NCBI GenBank assembly: GCA_963920705.1
Contig: OY987230.1
Span: 18,935,320-18,999,319 of the forward strand
Direction of reading: 5' to 3'
Source: Odiellus spinosus
Taxonomy: Eukaryota > Arthropoda > Arachnida > Opiliones > Phalangiidae
Length of the DNA: 64,000 nt
The translations under genes were made by a program, and so were the position numbers. The notes beneath the pieces are model-generated. The model had not been told where the DNA came from and did no database searches. It worked only from the letters and a program-made list of their open reading frames with translations. Below are positions 1-11,772 of the stretch, piece after piece (position 1 is the first letter of the stretch; each line of letters begins with the position of its first letter).

Positions 1-795
1 AGGAGAGAGCGGTGTCCTTTGGTCTCGTAACTTTAATTTTCAAAACTATATAGGCTCTGTTCAGACTGAGTGGGGTGATCTAGAGTTCAAAATCAGTAAT
101 TTACGGTTTGTTCTGGTAAAATTACTGAAACTGTAATTTATATTTTAAATCTTCTGGTATAAAAGTGACCAAATTACTAAAAGAGGTCAAAGTTTAACGT
201 TTTAAATAGTCTAAATTCAAATTTTAGGCGTCGTCAAGGACATTTTAATGTAATTTTACATGTCTGAGTCACTTTGAAGTGTTTCAGAAATGTTCTTTAA
301 GATAAATAATTAATTTTGTTTTTGAATTTGTAGATTAAATGAAATACATACAATATTCAAAAATATTTTTAGAATATTTCAACTTGGACTTGATACGAAA
401 GTTTAAATGTGGGAACACGACCTTTTCTGCCGAGGAAAAATGATCGATAAATGGCTGGGGAGAACTTGTATGATCGTTACATCGCGATTAAGGAGGGGAA
501 ATATAAAATCTTGTTGGTTATACGCGACTGAGAGAAGAGGGAAGAAGATTCTCCGTACAGCGAATTAATCGACGAGAATCAAATTTGGGTGCGAGAAGGA
601 GAATTGGCAACGCCAAATGTTTCCGAATTAAATGAATCGAAAAATTAAATGGCACGCGTTTATTGTATAATCTTTCAAATTGTGTTGCGGGAATTTTAAA
701 ATATTTCTAAGTTATAAAAGGCGCTATCTAAAACGGTTCGATTAAACGGAATTAGAATCGTTAAGATTAAGGAATTCTACCCAACCTTAAAGGAA
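1..795. other. AT-rich sequence, no gene seen
   Basis: No sustained coding frame, RNA gene or clear repeat boundary was recognised. Confidence 0.5.
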
Positions 796-935
796 AGCCA
801 CCATAATGATGACGTAGTATTGCGGGAGAATTTATATTTTAAAAATTTCGAAAATGGCGATCATAAAATATATATTTTTACTGTGGTGAATCGTTTTTTA
901 ATGATCTTTCTGGAATATGTCTTCAATTTCTATTA
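796..935 (+). repeat. Dispersed repeat containing ATAATGATGACGTA (copy 1)
   Basis: About 140 bp aligns colinearly with 10659-10795. Shared blocks include CCATAATGATGACGTA, a CGGGAGAA/CGGGAAAT block, AAAATTTCGAAAA/AAAATTTGCGAAA, and a TTTTTTAAYGATC block. The embedded TGACGTA is a CREB/ATF-like half-site. Probably an old transposon fragment of unknown family. Confidence 0.5.
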
Positions 936-3268
936 AGAATTCATGAAAACCAGTGACAGCTTGACTTTAATATAACTAAATAATCTTTAAAATCATTTTC
1001 TAATAATGATAATAAAAATTAAAGGTTAATTTAACAAAATGTGAACTGTGTGTCATGAATTTTAAGGTGTAAAAATAATTTAAAATAAATATTTTTTTAG
1101 AGCGAGCAAACCAACCAATTCAGACAAACTAATAATGATTTATCAACTCGCTAGTCTCTTAAGCGAAATACGATGTTAAAGTATATCGTACTTTAATTAG
1201 ATAAGATTAATGACTGTAATTCCTGGGGGTAAAGTGAACGATTACGATAAGTAACAATTTAAATGATTATTCAATAAATTATTGTACTGGAAAAGGGAGA
1301 ATGCAGTCAACAAGTAATTTTCTAGTGATTCATTATGGTTTAATTACTTTAATTCTTAATGATTAAAATAAAAAACAAATAAGTAAAACCCTTAATTTTT
1401 AAAAAGCCTAATCTATTAAAAGATCATAGCTTTCAACGTGGTGTCAACTTAGATTGTAAAAGTAATATATAACCTACTACACAATACGGATGAGAGGGGC
1501 CATCGAACAGTCCAAAAACTAAGCGAATTCCTGCCTTTTCTTATACGTGGATGAGCTTATATATAGAACACGTAAGGGCACTTCCTCCCAGTTGGACATG
1601 ATTGAAATTGAATTCGATGAATGCAATCAATAAAACCTTCCCAGAAGAAAGCATTTTCTAGAGTAAACCCGGCGCTACCCCACAAACCCCAAGATTCATC
1701 CTCCTATACTTTACTCTCCATCGCATCGTGGAGCTATTATATATAGAAATAACGTTAAGAGCGGAAAATAAGAGGAAGAAATAAGTGAAGAAAGTCGGGA
1801 GATGAAATAGTTGGCTATATTTATCTATATACCGAACTTTCGGAACTTCTATTCAAAGGGAATTGTTAAAATGGAGACAAAGTTATGGCGTATTAATATG
1901 CAATGTTAAATTTTATAAGGACCAAAAAGTAGTCCCTCCTTGAACAGTATATAATAGTATTAAAAGTCTATCAGCAAAGGGCCGAAACGTCGTCTGATAA
2001 TAACACCTTAGCAGACGACGTTTTGGTTGTGAATAAACGACATCTTATGATTTTGGGTCTCAAATATATAGCGAGAGGAATAGAAGGCTATTTATAAGGG
2101 TACCAAAGGGTTAAAGAATATGCAGACGCGCAAGTGGTTATGTAAGTTACTACTTTCGCCGTTATAGGACACTTATGAATAATTTAAAGAACCACGAGTC
2201 ATCAGTGCGACGGAAAATATGTATATATTACACAAAAAACCAAGTTTTACTACGAATCACTGGAAGAATACTAAATTTAAGTAGAGACTCAACCTTCTAA
2301 TTAGTATATGCTTATTAATGAAGCGTATACGCTAAAATTTCAACTTAATTCTTAATCTAAAAACGTCAGACTAGCTGGCTACAGAACCCTACATACTTTA
2401 AACCGCGATATTCTATTGTATTTATAATATGCAAATAAGTACAATGTATTAAAAATTAGCACTTAAAACCGATACATCATGACTTATTGTGCGCAGGAAA
2501 AAAGGACAAATATTGTCGTTCTTTTCTCCAGAAAAAAAATGTTAGAGGATATGAGAGAAAAACCGGGGAACGAAATTCTCCGGTTTCCCGCAAAAAATTC
2601 CCGCCAAAAAATCCCATTAAATAAAATATAGTAATATATTAGCCTTCTTTATACAACACAGCCTTCATCCCCAATATATAAGTGTATACACTCAAACAAA
2701 AAGAAACGACTTGGATCGAGGAAGACGCAGAACCGAGAATATGTAAGAGTGAAACAACATTTTGAATAATAACTAAAAAGACCTATCTACTCGCCGCACT
2801 ATAGTTTATTTCACCCTAAAATTTCCACTATAAAGAAAGACTTTACATGAGATTTAACATGTCCTACTTCAAGGGATAATATAATGTTAAAAATATTTTA
2901 GAAGATTGAAACAAAGAAAAGGTGTATAATAGATGGGAAAATTTGTTACCAAAATTGTAAGAAAGTAAGGAGACCAATATTAAGGTTACCAACATTTTCT
3001 CGAAACTTTTTTTAGATTTATATCATAATTAAACAGGAAGTGAACTGAGACCGCTAATTTAAATTAAGTGGGAAAATAAGAACGCTTCCAATCTTTTGCT
3101 CGCCTTCTAGGTAAAGGGGGAAATCAAACCATCGTGCAGTCTGAATAGTAACATTGTACTAGTTCTATTTGAAATTAATTTATTCTTGCTAATACCAAGG
3201 CTTAGCAATAAAATTACTTTAAAATTTCAAATAAATATTCATGCTTTGTAAAAACTACTTTCGCATGC
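936..3268. other. AT-rich sequence with a short family A fragment and a hairpin
   Basis: A decayed arm of MITE family A is visible near 1287-1345 (GGGAGAATGCAGTCAAC, then AAGTAATTTTCTAGTGATTC). A 15-bp hairpin at 1982-2026 is listed separately. No gene is supported. Confidence 0.45.
1982..2026. repeat. Stem-loop with GAAACGTCGTCTG arms
   Basis: CCGAAACGTCGTCTG (1982-1996) pairs with CAGACGACGTTTTGG (2012-2026): 14 of 15 positions are Watson-Crick, plus one G-T, around a 15-nt loop. CGAAACGTCG-type motifs are known near the ends of several invertebrate Penelope-like and LINE retroelements, so this may mark an old retroelement end. No associated coding frame is present. Confidence 0.5.
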
Positions 3269-3341
3269 ACTGTTTGACGTTAGAGGACGCTTATTAACGC
3301 CAGGTTTTGTTATTTATCTTCATCTTTTAAGATAAGTGTCA
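3269..3341 (+). mobile_element. MITE family E, single arm
   Basis: Contains ACGTTAGAGGACGCTTATT, AACGCCAGGTTTTGTTAT and the TCTTTTAAGATAAGTGTC tail seen in other family E copies (63892-63984, 49797-49883). Only one inverted-repeat arm is present, so it is a truncated copy. Confidence 0.6.
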
Positions 3342-3614
3342 AATTAAAAGTAATATATCAAAAAAAAAAAAAAATTAGGCCTAATTATTTTGTAAAATTT
3401 AGAAGATTTGAAATTAAATTTAATAAATAGGAATTTGTAGACATTTAATTATCCCTTTGAAGGGACCGCTAAGTCTTCCTTAGTATTGCATTTTAAACTT
3501 GACAAGTAAAAAAATGACAAAAAATCTATAAAGAGAGGGAGAGAGAGAGAGAAGGAAAGAGGAAAGCACCCATTGTGAAACAGTTTTTAATGTCCGAGTA
3601 GGGTGCTTTATATT
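3342..3614. repeat. Low-complexity stretch: A14 run and GA-rich tract
   Basis: An A14 run at about 3361-3374 and a GAGAGA-type purine tract at about 3533-3562. No gene seen. Confidence 0.6.
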
Positions 3615-3786
3615 CTAAAGTACTTGAATGTATGCACCAAAAAATGGTAAAGGAAACGCGTCGCTGTTCTCAGAGAGATGACAATGAATTGAGGGGAAGA
3701 AAAATTCAAGGAAAATAAAAATCTCGTTACATTTACATTGGTGGAATTTATTGAACCAAAATTCTAATGGAAAAAGAAGCGACTGC
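3615..3786 (-). CDS. Possible terminal exon of the minus-strand gene (very weak)
   Basis: Seen: the acceptor TTATTTTCCCAG on the minus strand is followed by 57 open codons in the phase required by the exon at 5524-5630, ending in TAG at 3615-3617. The peptide is phenylalanine-rich (for example the EIFIFLEFFFPSIH stretch), which in AT-rich DNA is easily produced by chance. It competes with the candidate at 4834-4898. I list it because the phase and acceptor fit, not because the product is recognisable. Confidence 0.1.
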
Positions 3787-4792
3787 CTGGGAAAATAAAT
3801 AAGTAGATAGAAAGGGACAAAGAAAAAAGATAATCTAATATTAATAACAGACATTTTTAGGGATTTTTAGATTATACTTTAGAATTGTAATTCGTTCTAT
3901 TTCCTTTACTTAATTTGAATATTAAAATTCATATCTACGAATTCAGTTGCCATATAATCCGAAATTTCGTTTTAGTCATCAAAAATACTAATTTTAAACC
4001 ATATAAGGTTTTATTTTCACCTTATAAACCTTTAAAAATAAATTTCATAAACTGGCCGCATTATTTGAATAAAGCCACACCCCTATTTAAAATTTTTGCT
4101 TAATTTAAAATCTCCTAAACCATAATCCTAGAAAGAAGAAGAAGAAAAAAAAAAGAAATAAAGGAGACGACGAAATCAAAGAGAATTTTTCATCAGCGAA
4201 GAAATAAATTACGAAAGAAGTGCATGAAAAAAAAAACCTTTTTCGTGTTCCCATTCTTCGCTTGGTTGGGTTAAAAAGAGAATATATATAGCCTGTTTAA
4301 ATTGTACGAACTAATTCGTAAAAAGGCTAGAGATTATAGGCTTTACTAAGCCTCTTTTTCACATTCCCCCTAAGTTCATTTAATTAACTCGAATATCGCG
4401 ATAAGCGACCCGCGAATCTTTCTAAAAAGTGTAAAGGATTAATTTTTCATTCCAAAGGGTTCACAAATCGCGTTTAAGAGAATCGCGATACATTTTATAC
4501 TTCAAATCCAAGAAGCTTTAACGCTTTTAACAAAGATGAGGCGCATTGATACATAATTTGAAATATATATAGGAAAAAAGTAGGCCTCTTCATTTTGACA
4601 AAACTATTTTATCTCTTTGATATCGAGCTATACTTGAGAGTAGCGTAATTTTTTATCAAAACGAAAAATAGTATATCTTTTACCATCCGTAGAGAGAAAA
4701 TTCGAAAAAAACCAAAGGCGTTTTCGAGGAAAAAAACTGCTACCTATATCCACTTTTATTTTTGGTTCGTTTAGAATCGTCTAGCAGCTAGG

Positions 4793-4803
4793 TATATATA
4801 AAG
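4793..4803 (+). promoter_or_regulatory. TATA-box-like site upstream of a short ATG frame
   Basis: TATATATAAAG lies 57 bp before an ATG (4861) that opens a 20-codon frame starting MSPRNKRFCRRDSWEEK and ending directly at a GTAAGTCTGG donor (4921). This could be a plus-strand promoter with a first coding exon, or the promoter and leader splice donor of the LTR remnant whose primer-binding site sits at 5186. The second reading is favoured by position. AT-rich DNA makes isolated TATA matches common. Confidence 0.25.
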
Positions 4804-4833
4804 AGTACGGAGGGAATTCGATACGAAATATAC

Positions 4834-4898
4834 CATTAATCATTGGTTCGCTAGCGCAGAATGTCCCCAAGGAATAAGCGATTTTGTCGAAGGGATTC
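4834..4898 (-). CDS. Possible next exon of the minus-strand gene (weak)
   Basis: Seen: on the minus strand a good pyrimidine tract (TTTTCTCCTCCCAG) precedes an open stretch whose first base completes the AA-phase codon left by the exon at 5524-5630. The frame then reads NPFDKIAYSLGTFCASEPMIN, and a GTATAT donor is available after it; without that donor the frame stays open to a TAG at about 4783. The residue composition is protein-like. Against it: the stretch is short, the donor is weak, and the opposite strand carries a TATA box plus a short ATG frame with a GTAAGT donor in the same place. Inference only. Confidence 0.2.
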
Positions 4899-5175
4899 CT
4901 GGGAGGAGAAAACTGGTGAAGTAAGTCTGGGATTTCTATTTTTTAATCGATTCTTGGAAAAGATAGTTCTAAGTCCCGAAGAAGATTTATGAGATTTGAC
5001 AATTTTTCGGATGATAAAGGAAAGGTCGTTAAATCGATAAATATATATTATGATTAAATATTATCCAATCCACTACTTAAGAAAGTATAATACTTGTATT
5101 ATCATTGTTAAATTGATAAATTAATCAAAAATAAGTCGATTAAGACGCGATTAATCTCAAATTTGTGTTTCAGTT

Positions 5176-5400
5176 GGTTTAAATATGGTGCCGAAACCCG
5201 GGACTCATTTTATTTATTTGGATGTTTGACTAAATATTTATTAACCAATGTTTATGTTTAATTACTTGAAATTAAGTCAATATCTTTCTCTATTTATTCG
5301 TTTAAATCCGGGACTCTGATTTAATTTGTGTAAATATTGACTAAATATCCATTAGGTAATCAAATAAGATTAAATATTAATTATATGTAAGTCAATAAAA
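5176..5400 (+). repeat. Imperfect direct repeat of ~120 bp around the primer-binding site
   Basis: Two diverged units start with TTTAAAT (about 5178 and 5301) and share CCGGGACTC, GACTAAATAT and AAGTCAATA in the same order. The second unit lacks the GGTGCCGAAAC portion of the primer-binding site. It looks like a tandem duplication of the retroelement leader followed by decay. Confidence 0.5.
5186..5203 (+). mobile_element. tRNA-Phe primer-binding site of an LTR-retrotransposon remnant
   Basis: The 18-nt TGGTGCCGAAACCCGGGA is the exact reverse complement of the last 18 nt of animal tRNA-Phe, including the post-transcriptionally added CCA. That CCA complement (TGG) is the hallmark of a retroelement primer-binding site, not of a tRNA gene. 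No gag or pol frame follows: AT-rich sequence leads within 320 bp to the 5.5 kb exon, so only a leader fragment remains. LTR limits are not resolvable; a TATA-like TATATATAAAG at 4793-4803 could belong to the upstream LTR. Confidence 0.7.
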
Positions 5401-5523
5401 CTTCCTACAATCATAAGGCAAATTTTGAAATTAAAATTTTGAAACCATTCGTGTTTTAACTTGAAATAAATTAATGGTCTCTTCTCTCCGATAAATAAAT
5501 AACAATAAAATGTATAAGCTTAC

Positions 5524-5630
5524 TTTTCAACTCGTTTTTCAGTAACCGGAAGTTGGGATTCCACAATCGTCTCGCCGGAAGTAATATTATTCAAGGAAAT
5601 AAATAATCCAGTCACATTCCCAGGAGGCTT
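5524..5630 (-). CDS. Internal coding exon of the same unidentified extracellular-type protein (downstream exon of pair)
   Basis: Seen: on the minus strand a T-rich tract ending TTTTATGCAG precedes this 107-nt exon, and GTAAGC follows it. It starts in phase 0, has 35 open codons and leaves two bases (AA) for the next exon. The peptide begins KPPGNVTGLFISLNNIT and continues through SGETIVESQLPV to EKRVE, with two N-glycosylation sequons (NVT, NIT) and alternating hydrophobic residues typical of beta strands. Its start phase matches the end of the exon at 21496-21611, giving a continuous reading of about 73 residues. The 15.9 kb intron is full of MITEs. The protein family is not recognised. Confidence 0.72.
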
Positions 5631-5919
5631 CTGCATAAAATAAAAATTAAAAATAACCATTACGAATCAATTTATCAAGAAAATCATGGATTAAATTTTA
5701 AATTTGAGTAAATTATACATTAATATAGTACTTATAGATTTATTTTTAATTTATGATAAAAAAAAATCAGCATTAAAATTTAAATTATTGTAACGTATAG
5801 ATTCAAATTTAATCGGCTTAATTTGTCCAGATAGGGGAGAGAAAAAAAAATGCCTAAAAAATTGTTGAAGCGTAGTTCTTAATTATTCCGTACCTATAAT
5901 AGAAAATTTTCAAACCTAG

Positions 5920-5967
5920 GGGTGTGAGAGAGCGTGAGAGAGAGAGAGCGAGAGAGAGAAAAAATTA
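5920..5967 (+). repeat. GA-rich simple repeat
   Basis: GTGAGAGAGC/GAGAGAGAGC purine repeats, partly interrupted. In other invertebrates GA tracts can bind GAGA-type factors; nothing else here suggests a promoter. Confidence 0.6.
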
Positions 5968-6339
5968 ATTACGTTTGGGATTTAATTAAGTTTGGTCTCA
6001 AAACGATCGTAAAACAAAAGCAATTATTTTCTCTGTACTCTCACAAATTCGTTCTCGCCTTGAAGCTTAAAGTCCCTTATTAGTTCTTTGCTTAAATTCT
6101 GCTCATTTTATTTTTTATCTATTAAAAATTCAGGATTAAGCCCATCGCACACACAGAGAAAAATATTGATTTGGACTATACAGCCGCTAAGCCTAATTTT
6201 TTTTTTTTAATTTTTAGAAGTGGCTTTTAAATCTTTTCTATCTGCTATCGGGAAAATATTTTTTTCTAAATGATAGTGATTCTAAAATAATTTTAATTAA
6301 TATTACTTAGATATGTAGGGTAAATTGAGAGTTAACAAA

Positions 6340-6476
6340 TATTTAATTAAAGTAAGTTTTAAATTTATTTCTAGTTTAATATTTGTTTGTAATTTCTTTT
6401 ACAGATGGATTAGGCTTATCTAAAGGATAATGATCGATTAAAAATCATTTGTTGTTAGGTTAAAATCTCCCTTTAA
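6340..6476 (-). mobile_element. MITE family A, right arm only
   Basis: Carries GTAAGTTTTAAATTTATTTC, TTCTTTTACAG and GGATTAGGCTTA, and ends CTCCCTTTAA at 6476, the family A terminus with its TTAA. The left half is missing. It lies about 700 bp from the exon at 5524-5630, on the intron side. Confidence 0.65.
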
Positions 6477-8929
6477 TTGGAAAACTATGTTCAGGTTTAA
6501 TAAAAAACAAACTAAACCAAAGATCGTTCTGGTGTGCGACGAGTTTGAGGCGAAATAAGTTTGAAATTCAAGCGGGCGGGGTCGGGTGACGTTAACTAAA
6601 TATAGATGGCGACGTTTATAGCCCAAGGTGTACTAGAGAACGGGTTCGAGAGAGAGCCAAGATTGGTGGAAGGGATCTTCTATGAATATTTCAAACTAAG
6701 TGAGACAGTGATAGATTGATCCTGAGTTTCGCCGCTTTGGAGTTAACGCCTTTCAAACATACTTCCACTGAGCATATCCTAGAACACGCAGAAGCGACAC
6801 GATTCTGATCGTTCAAGAAAATAAAAAAAAAAATCCGAACAAGATCTTTTGAGTATGGTCTAGTTAAACAAGAACAAATCTTAAAATTGATTTCGGGAGA
6901 CGAAAATCTTTCACCCCTGTTTCTCGGCTTTGCCCTGAACTCCAAAGCGCGAAGGTTGGAACACTTCTAAAGGGGAATATGAAAAAATTTCAAAACACTG
7001 TCTTAATCATATACCTTTGAATGAGTACTTATAGGTTTGAATTTTAAGTTCGGCTATAGAAATCTTAGTTTTTCGCAGTTAAATAGTAGCCTATAAACTT
7101 TTATATTTTAATCGGTGTCCAGGGAAAGAAAAATGCCCGAAAGACTAGGTCGAGTTGGGAATTGGGTTTGTTAAATATTTTTCAAATCAAGAAATTAAAT
7201 GTATTTACATCGTTTTTTATTTATAAAAAACATCAAAATTATAGAGAAACAATATTAATAATTGGAGTTTGATAAACTGTAGACTTGTTTGAAATACGTT
7301 AGACCACCCTGTAGACTTTTGGCTCGTATCTAAAAGTTTAACTTTTGGTGGCAAAAATTAAGGTAAAAAGAAAATGGTAACAAATTGCCTATACCTTATA
7401 GGTTAGGTTTTTTCGCTGTTTGTTTAACGAAACGAGATTTGAGCGACATAAAAAACGCGGGACATGGCCTGAATATAACACGGAAAAAAAGCGAGCCTTG
7501 GAAACATATTAGGTTCGCTCTGTTGAGCACGCAGCCGCGCACAGACTACTCGACAACGACTTCGTAATAGCGTTTAGCTCCTTATAGTTAGACTTTTCCC
7601 TCCATTTTTAACCCGACACTACCTTGCCCGATCTTTGATGTAACAACATTATACGAGAGTGGCGAGTAGAAGGGGGTCTTTCTATCCCTTGGGTCCTATT
7701 CGCGATAAAAAGGTAACGTTGGCGTTAACACGCTTCATTCAAATCAACGCGAGGCTGGAGGAAATCTACCTATTATATATTGCGAAAAGTAAACCAAGAT
7801 TTAAAGGGGCATTAACAAAACATCAAGTATGATTAATTCGCGAGTTATAGACTAACTAAAAAGATAAAGTGAGGCTGAAAGAATTAGTACAACGTAATAG
7901 GTTATGCTTTACTTTATCAAGATAAAAAAGACTCGATCCTGAACTGTTTATGGAACTAGCTCCAATCCGCTCTATCTCAATAGAAGCTTAGGAAAACCCG
8001 GGTTAATAAATAACGGATTAGGTCGGCAACAGATTACTAAATATACTTTTCTACCCAAGGTTCCAGATCAAATACAGTTGAAAGCTAGTTCAATAAGATC
8101 CTTTCACTAAGCCTCGTCTCGAGTATATCCTAAATATACCGTTCACTTTTCTTCAATGGGGAAATCCTCACCACTCCTACGTACATATAGTCGATATCAT
8201 CTTAACCCGCGAATTTTAATATCAAAACCACCATTTCGCCTCAAACTAAAGAGAAAAGGAGAACGAATGGGAGGAATCAATGAGAACAGCCAGAGGCGAC
8301 TCAAAATACATCCTAATTCCAAAACGGAGGCGGAAGCCAACAAAACTAAATTTAATAGCGAAAAGGGTTCGTATAGTTTCGTCCGTCGTATCAGAGCCAA
8401 TATGGATGTAAGGCGGGAAGTGAATAATGACGTAGAAACGTGAATCTCTTACTGCAACACGCAGAATCAGTACGAATTAAGTTTGAGGGGTAGGAGAGAC
8501 TCCTCGTTAAAGACTGTCGACAGCCTGGAGCTACTTCGCTATCTTTTATTCGATTCTTCGCGCCATTGGGGGTCGGAAAGGCCTAGCAACCAAAGTCTAA
8601 AGAGCGTCTTAATTGCTCCCAAACGAATAAGGACCTCAAACAACCTCTCTTTTCCCCTGCCTGTTTAATAACAAATAATATACATGTCAAAACCAATTGC
8701 CATATCCGAAAAAAAATATGTATTTATACGGCTAATATTTTTTATATTTATCGATTTAGACTAAAATGGAAATAAAACAGGGAATTTGCTACTCTATTTA
8801 AGGTTTAAAATATTCACGCTATTAGAGAAGAGAGATACTGTACCTCTTCGTTATTTGTGTCGCTACCTATCAAACGTTGCGTAGAATAAGGCCAAACATC
8901 ATCTTCGAAAAGCTTATCTCAATTTTATA
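6477..8929. other. Intron sequence, no exon defended
   Basis: Mixed AT-rich DNA with CpG-richer patches near 7380-7720 and 8150-8670. Several overlapping frames of 60-95 codons stay open on both strands at 8150-8670, which points to composition rather than coding. No splice-bounded exon or promoter could be supported. Confidence 0.4.
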
Positions 8930-8932
8930 ATT

Positions 8933-9330
8933 TTAAAATACGCTAGGGAATGCCTACCTTCTAATGGTGCAATCAATTTATGCCTAGGGGATCACAGAGC
9001 CATTTTTGGATACGAGTAATTTTCGGATTTTCGCTCAATTTCTATCAGTGGCAAAACATCTTTCTCGAGAGGCGAAACCTAATTTGATTGTCTTAAAATA
9101 ATCTAAGAAACGTCTACTTTCCAAAAGTGCAATCGGTTTAGGATTAGGAGGTCGTATAGAAAAGTTACGGCCATTTTAGGATTTTGGTCATTTTTAGTTT
9201 TTTGATAATGGTAAAACATATTTTTCGAGTCTCTAAACCATTTTACAATTCTATAATAATCTAGGGAATGATACTCTTTTCTAATGATACGATTAGTTTT
9301 GGTTATTAAAGTTATAATTTTTAAATTCCT
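8933..9330 (+). repeat. Three-unit tandem repeat, unit about 160 bp
   Basis: Units begin near 8933, 9093 and 9252. Each starts with a variant of AATCTAGGGAATG, followed by CTTTCTAATGGTGCAATC-like and GCCATTTTNGGAT-like blocks, then GGNAAAACATNTTTCTCGAG. The third unit is incomplete. Divergence between units is high, so the duplication is old. Confidence 0.55.
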
Positions 9331-10658
9331 TATCAGAGGTAGCGAGTTTTATCGCTCCTGTGTTCAATAAATAATATAAATAATGCCGATTCACTTAAAG
9401 TTTAATTAGTTCTATGCCCGGCATTTTGCTGGAAAATTTTTGGGTGGGAAAAATTTTAATTTATAAAATTTGCCTGGAGGGTGGGCTATTTTAACTTTGA
9501 AAGCTATTTGAATCTATAAAACGAAAAAGGGGAAAGGTCATCGGAATTAAGCCCTTAGGGTAAATAATATATTTCATACCGAGCTTTGGTTTTTAAAGGG
9601 AAAGTGACACGATTTTAATTTTGACGGTATATACGTCATCAAAAAAATTCCCTCAACAGCACAAAGATCTCGAGGAAATTGCAACCATAATCTTAGAAAC
9701 TGATCAGTCTGATTAACTTTTGACGAAATTAGGCGATTATTCCTGATTTGGAAAGCCAATTTCTTTGGTTATTCCATGGGAGCATTGAACAGAATGATAT
9801 AGAAAGCAACTGTGACGTCAAAACAGCCTCGGGAATTTTTCAATTCCTGAAAATCAAATTCACGTGTTTGGCGCGAAATCAATTTGACGAGGCCCGAATT
9901 GAGTCAGCGGTTACGTGTCTACTTTAAGCTGTTTCTCTGGTCTATAACCAAATATTCTCATTTGGGCCGCCCAAAAATATTAGCCCACATAAAAGTAGTA
10001 TTAATTAAAGATAATAAATCGATAAAACACTTATGCAATTTCATTATCCCTTTAAAAATAAAATAAATCAGGTGCTTAAAATTAGGTGATGCTATCCCTT
10101 TTAGAGAAAAATCGAATTACAGTTCATTCCCTTTATTAGTGGCGGAATTTGCCGATGAAAGGGATTATTTTAATTCGATTATTTTGCATGGTCCCGAAAA
10201 TTTCACATCTGTCTCATATTTCATCTTGACAGCGCCTACAAAGCCGAGTTACGAGTTATATCTATATGATATATTAACCTTAAATATGAGAGAAAGCTAG
10301 ATTTGATAACGCTGCCAAACCAAAGTGAAATGGTATATAACCATAGAGTACAAAGGCGGGCGTTTTTAAAGACTAATTATATTAAGAGTAAACTCGATTA
10401 TGAAAAATCTTTGTTCATATTTAGGCCTAACTTTTAAAATTTAGAGCTTATATTTAAGCATACGGAGTCATGACAGAGCAAATTTTATTCGCTTTAAGCT
10501 TGGTTTTCATTTGAATGAAAAAAAACCAACGTTACAGCTCGACACAAAACGTGACGTAAGTTTTGATTTTACGTCATTCGCGGCAAATATTCGACAAACA
10601 TTTTATAAAACCAATGCCTTGTTTTATCACTATTAAAACGCCATATTCAACAATAGCC
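9331..10658. other. AT-rich intron sequence, nothing recognised
   Basis: No exon, RNA gene or clear transposon boundary was found. Confidence 0.4.
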
Positions 10659-10795
10659 ACGCGACCATAATGATGACGTAAGTGTGGCGGGAAATTTTTA
10701 TTTTCAAAATTTGCGAAATAGGCGATTATAATTTTTTTATAGTTTGAATAGTTTTTTAACGATCATTCCGAAAATGCTACTCAATTTCCAGCCTA
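10659..10795 (+). repeat. Dispersed repeat containing ATAATGATGACGTA (copy 2)
   Basis: Second copy of the repeat at 796-935, same orientation, with moderate divergence. It lies in the large intron. Confidence 0.5.
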
Positions 10796-11695
10796 ACGTC
10801 TTATATAGTAAGAAAGCATAATTTTAATACAGTTCACAGTATTTTTACTTAATTTCCTATTTTAAAAAATGCTTTATTTTAATAATAATATACGTATATA
10901 TGCAATTTTCTCAGTCGCTATATAAACGAATGGTACATGGTACGTACTTAAGTTTTGCATAATCGCCAAGGGCTTGGGGAAACAACGAAAACGGGCGGAA
11001 ACAAATTTGTTTATTTACCGGATTCAAAGCATATACCCTAATTTTAATTTCGCTGGAAATAAAAGGAATACATAATAGAAGCCCTAAGAGAGTTGGAGCG
11101 CGAGAGACTATCGTGTTCGACTGGTTTCAGTTAATGAAACAACATTATAGGTTCAGGAGAAAACCTCGTTTTGATAAGAGTTTCGAAATCCTTTCATTGC
11201 TTCAAAAATGTAACGAACAATTTGAATTAAACGTATTTAGTTCGAGTTAAGTGAGACAATGAAGCGAAGTTTTAAGAACTTTATACGAAAGAAGATTAAT
11301 AAACCACTTTATCTTTCTTTCCAGGTATTGACTCAAATAAAACGAACATATTGTCAGAAAATGCTTAATCCGTTCGATATATTAGAAGCAATGAATTCAT
11401 ATCTGGGTTGAAAGAGAAATACTAGTAGACGAAACAACCCCACTGTAGCATAAATACGTATTGACTTAAATAAGACGAACAGACTATAAAGTACATACAT
11501 GTGTACGAATGAAACTTTTAAGTAGATTCCGGTCTTGCCAAGAAAATTGTATTTGTTCAACCGTATTTAGCGAAATAGGCCCGAAGAGAATCGGGGAATA
11601 CTGGTTAAATGTTTGCAACTCCTCACCCCCGTTGTATAGATTAATGAATAAACACTATAACCACTTAGTTGGAATTAAAATAAAGGTATAAATAT

Positions 11696-11772
11696 TTAAA
11701 GGGAGAATGCAATTTAACAACAAGTGATTTTTTATCGATCCCTAATTAAATATTAATTAAATTCTCCCTTGA
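11696..11772. mobile_element. MITE family A, 77-bp internal-deletion derivative
   Basis: Begins TTAAAGGGAGAATGCAA and ends AATTCTCCCTTGA, so both termini are kept while almost all of the interior is lost. AAGTGATTTTTTATCGAT is retained next to the left end. The right TTAA has changed to TTGA. Confidence 0.65.
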
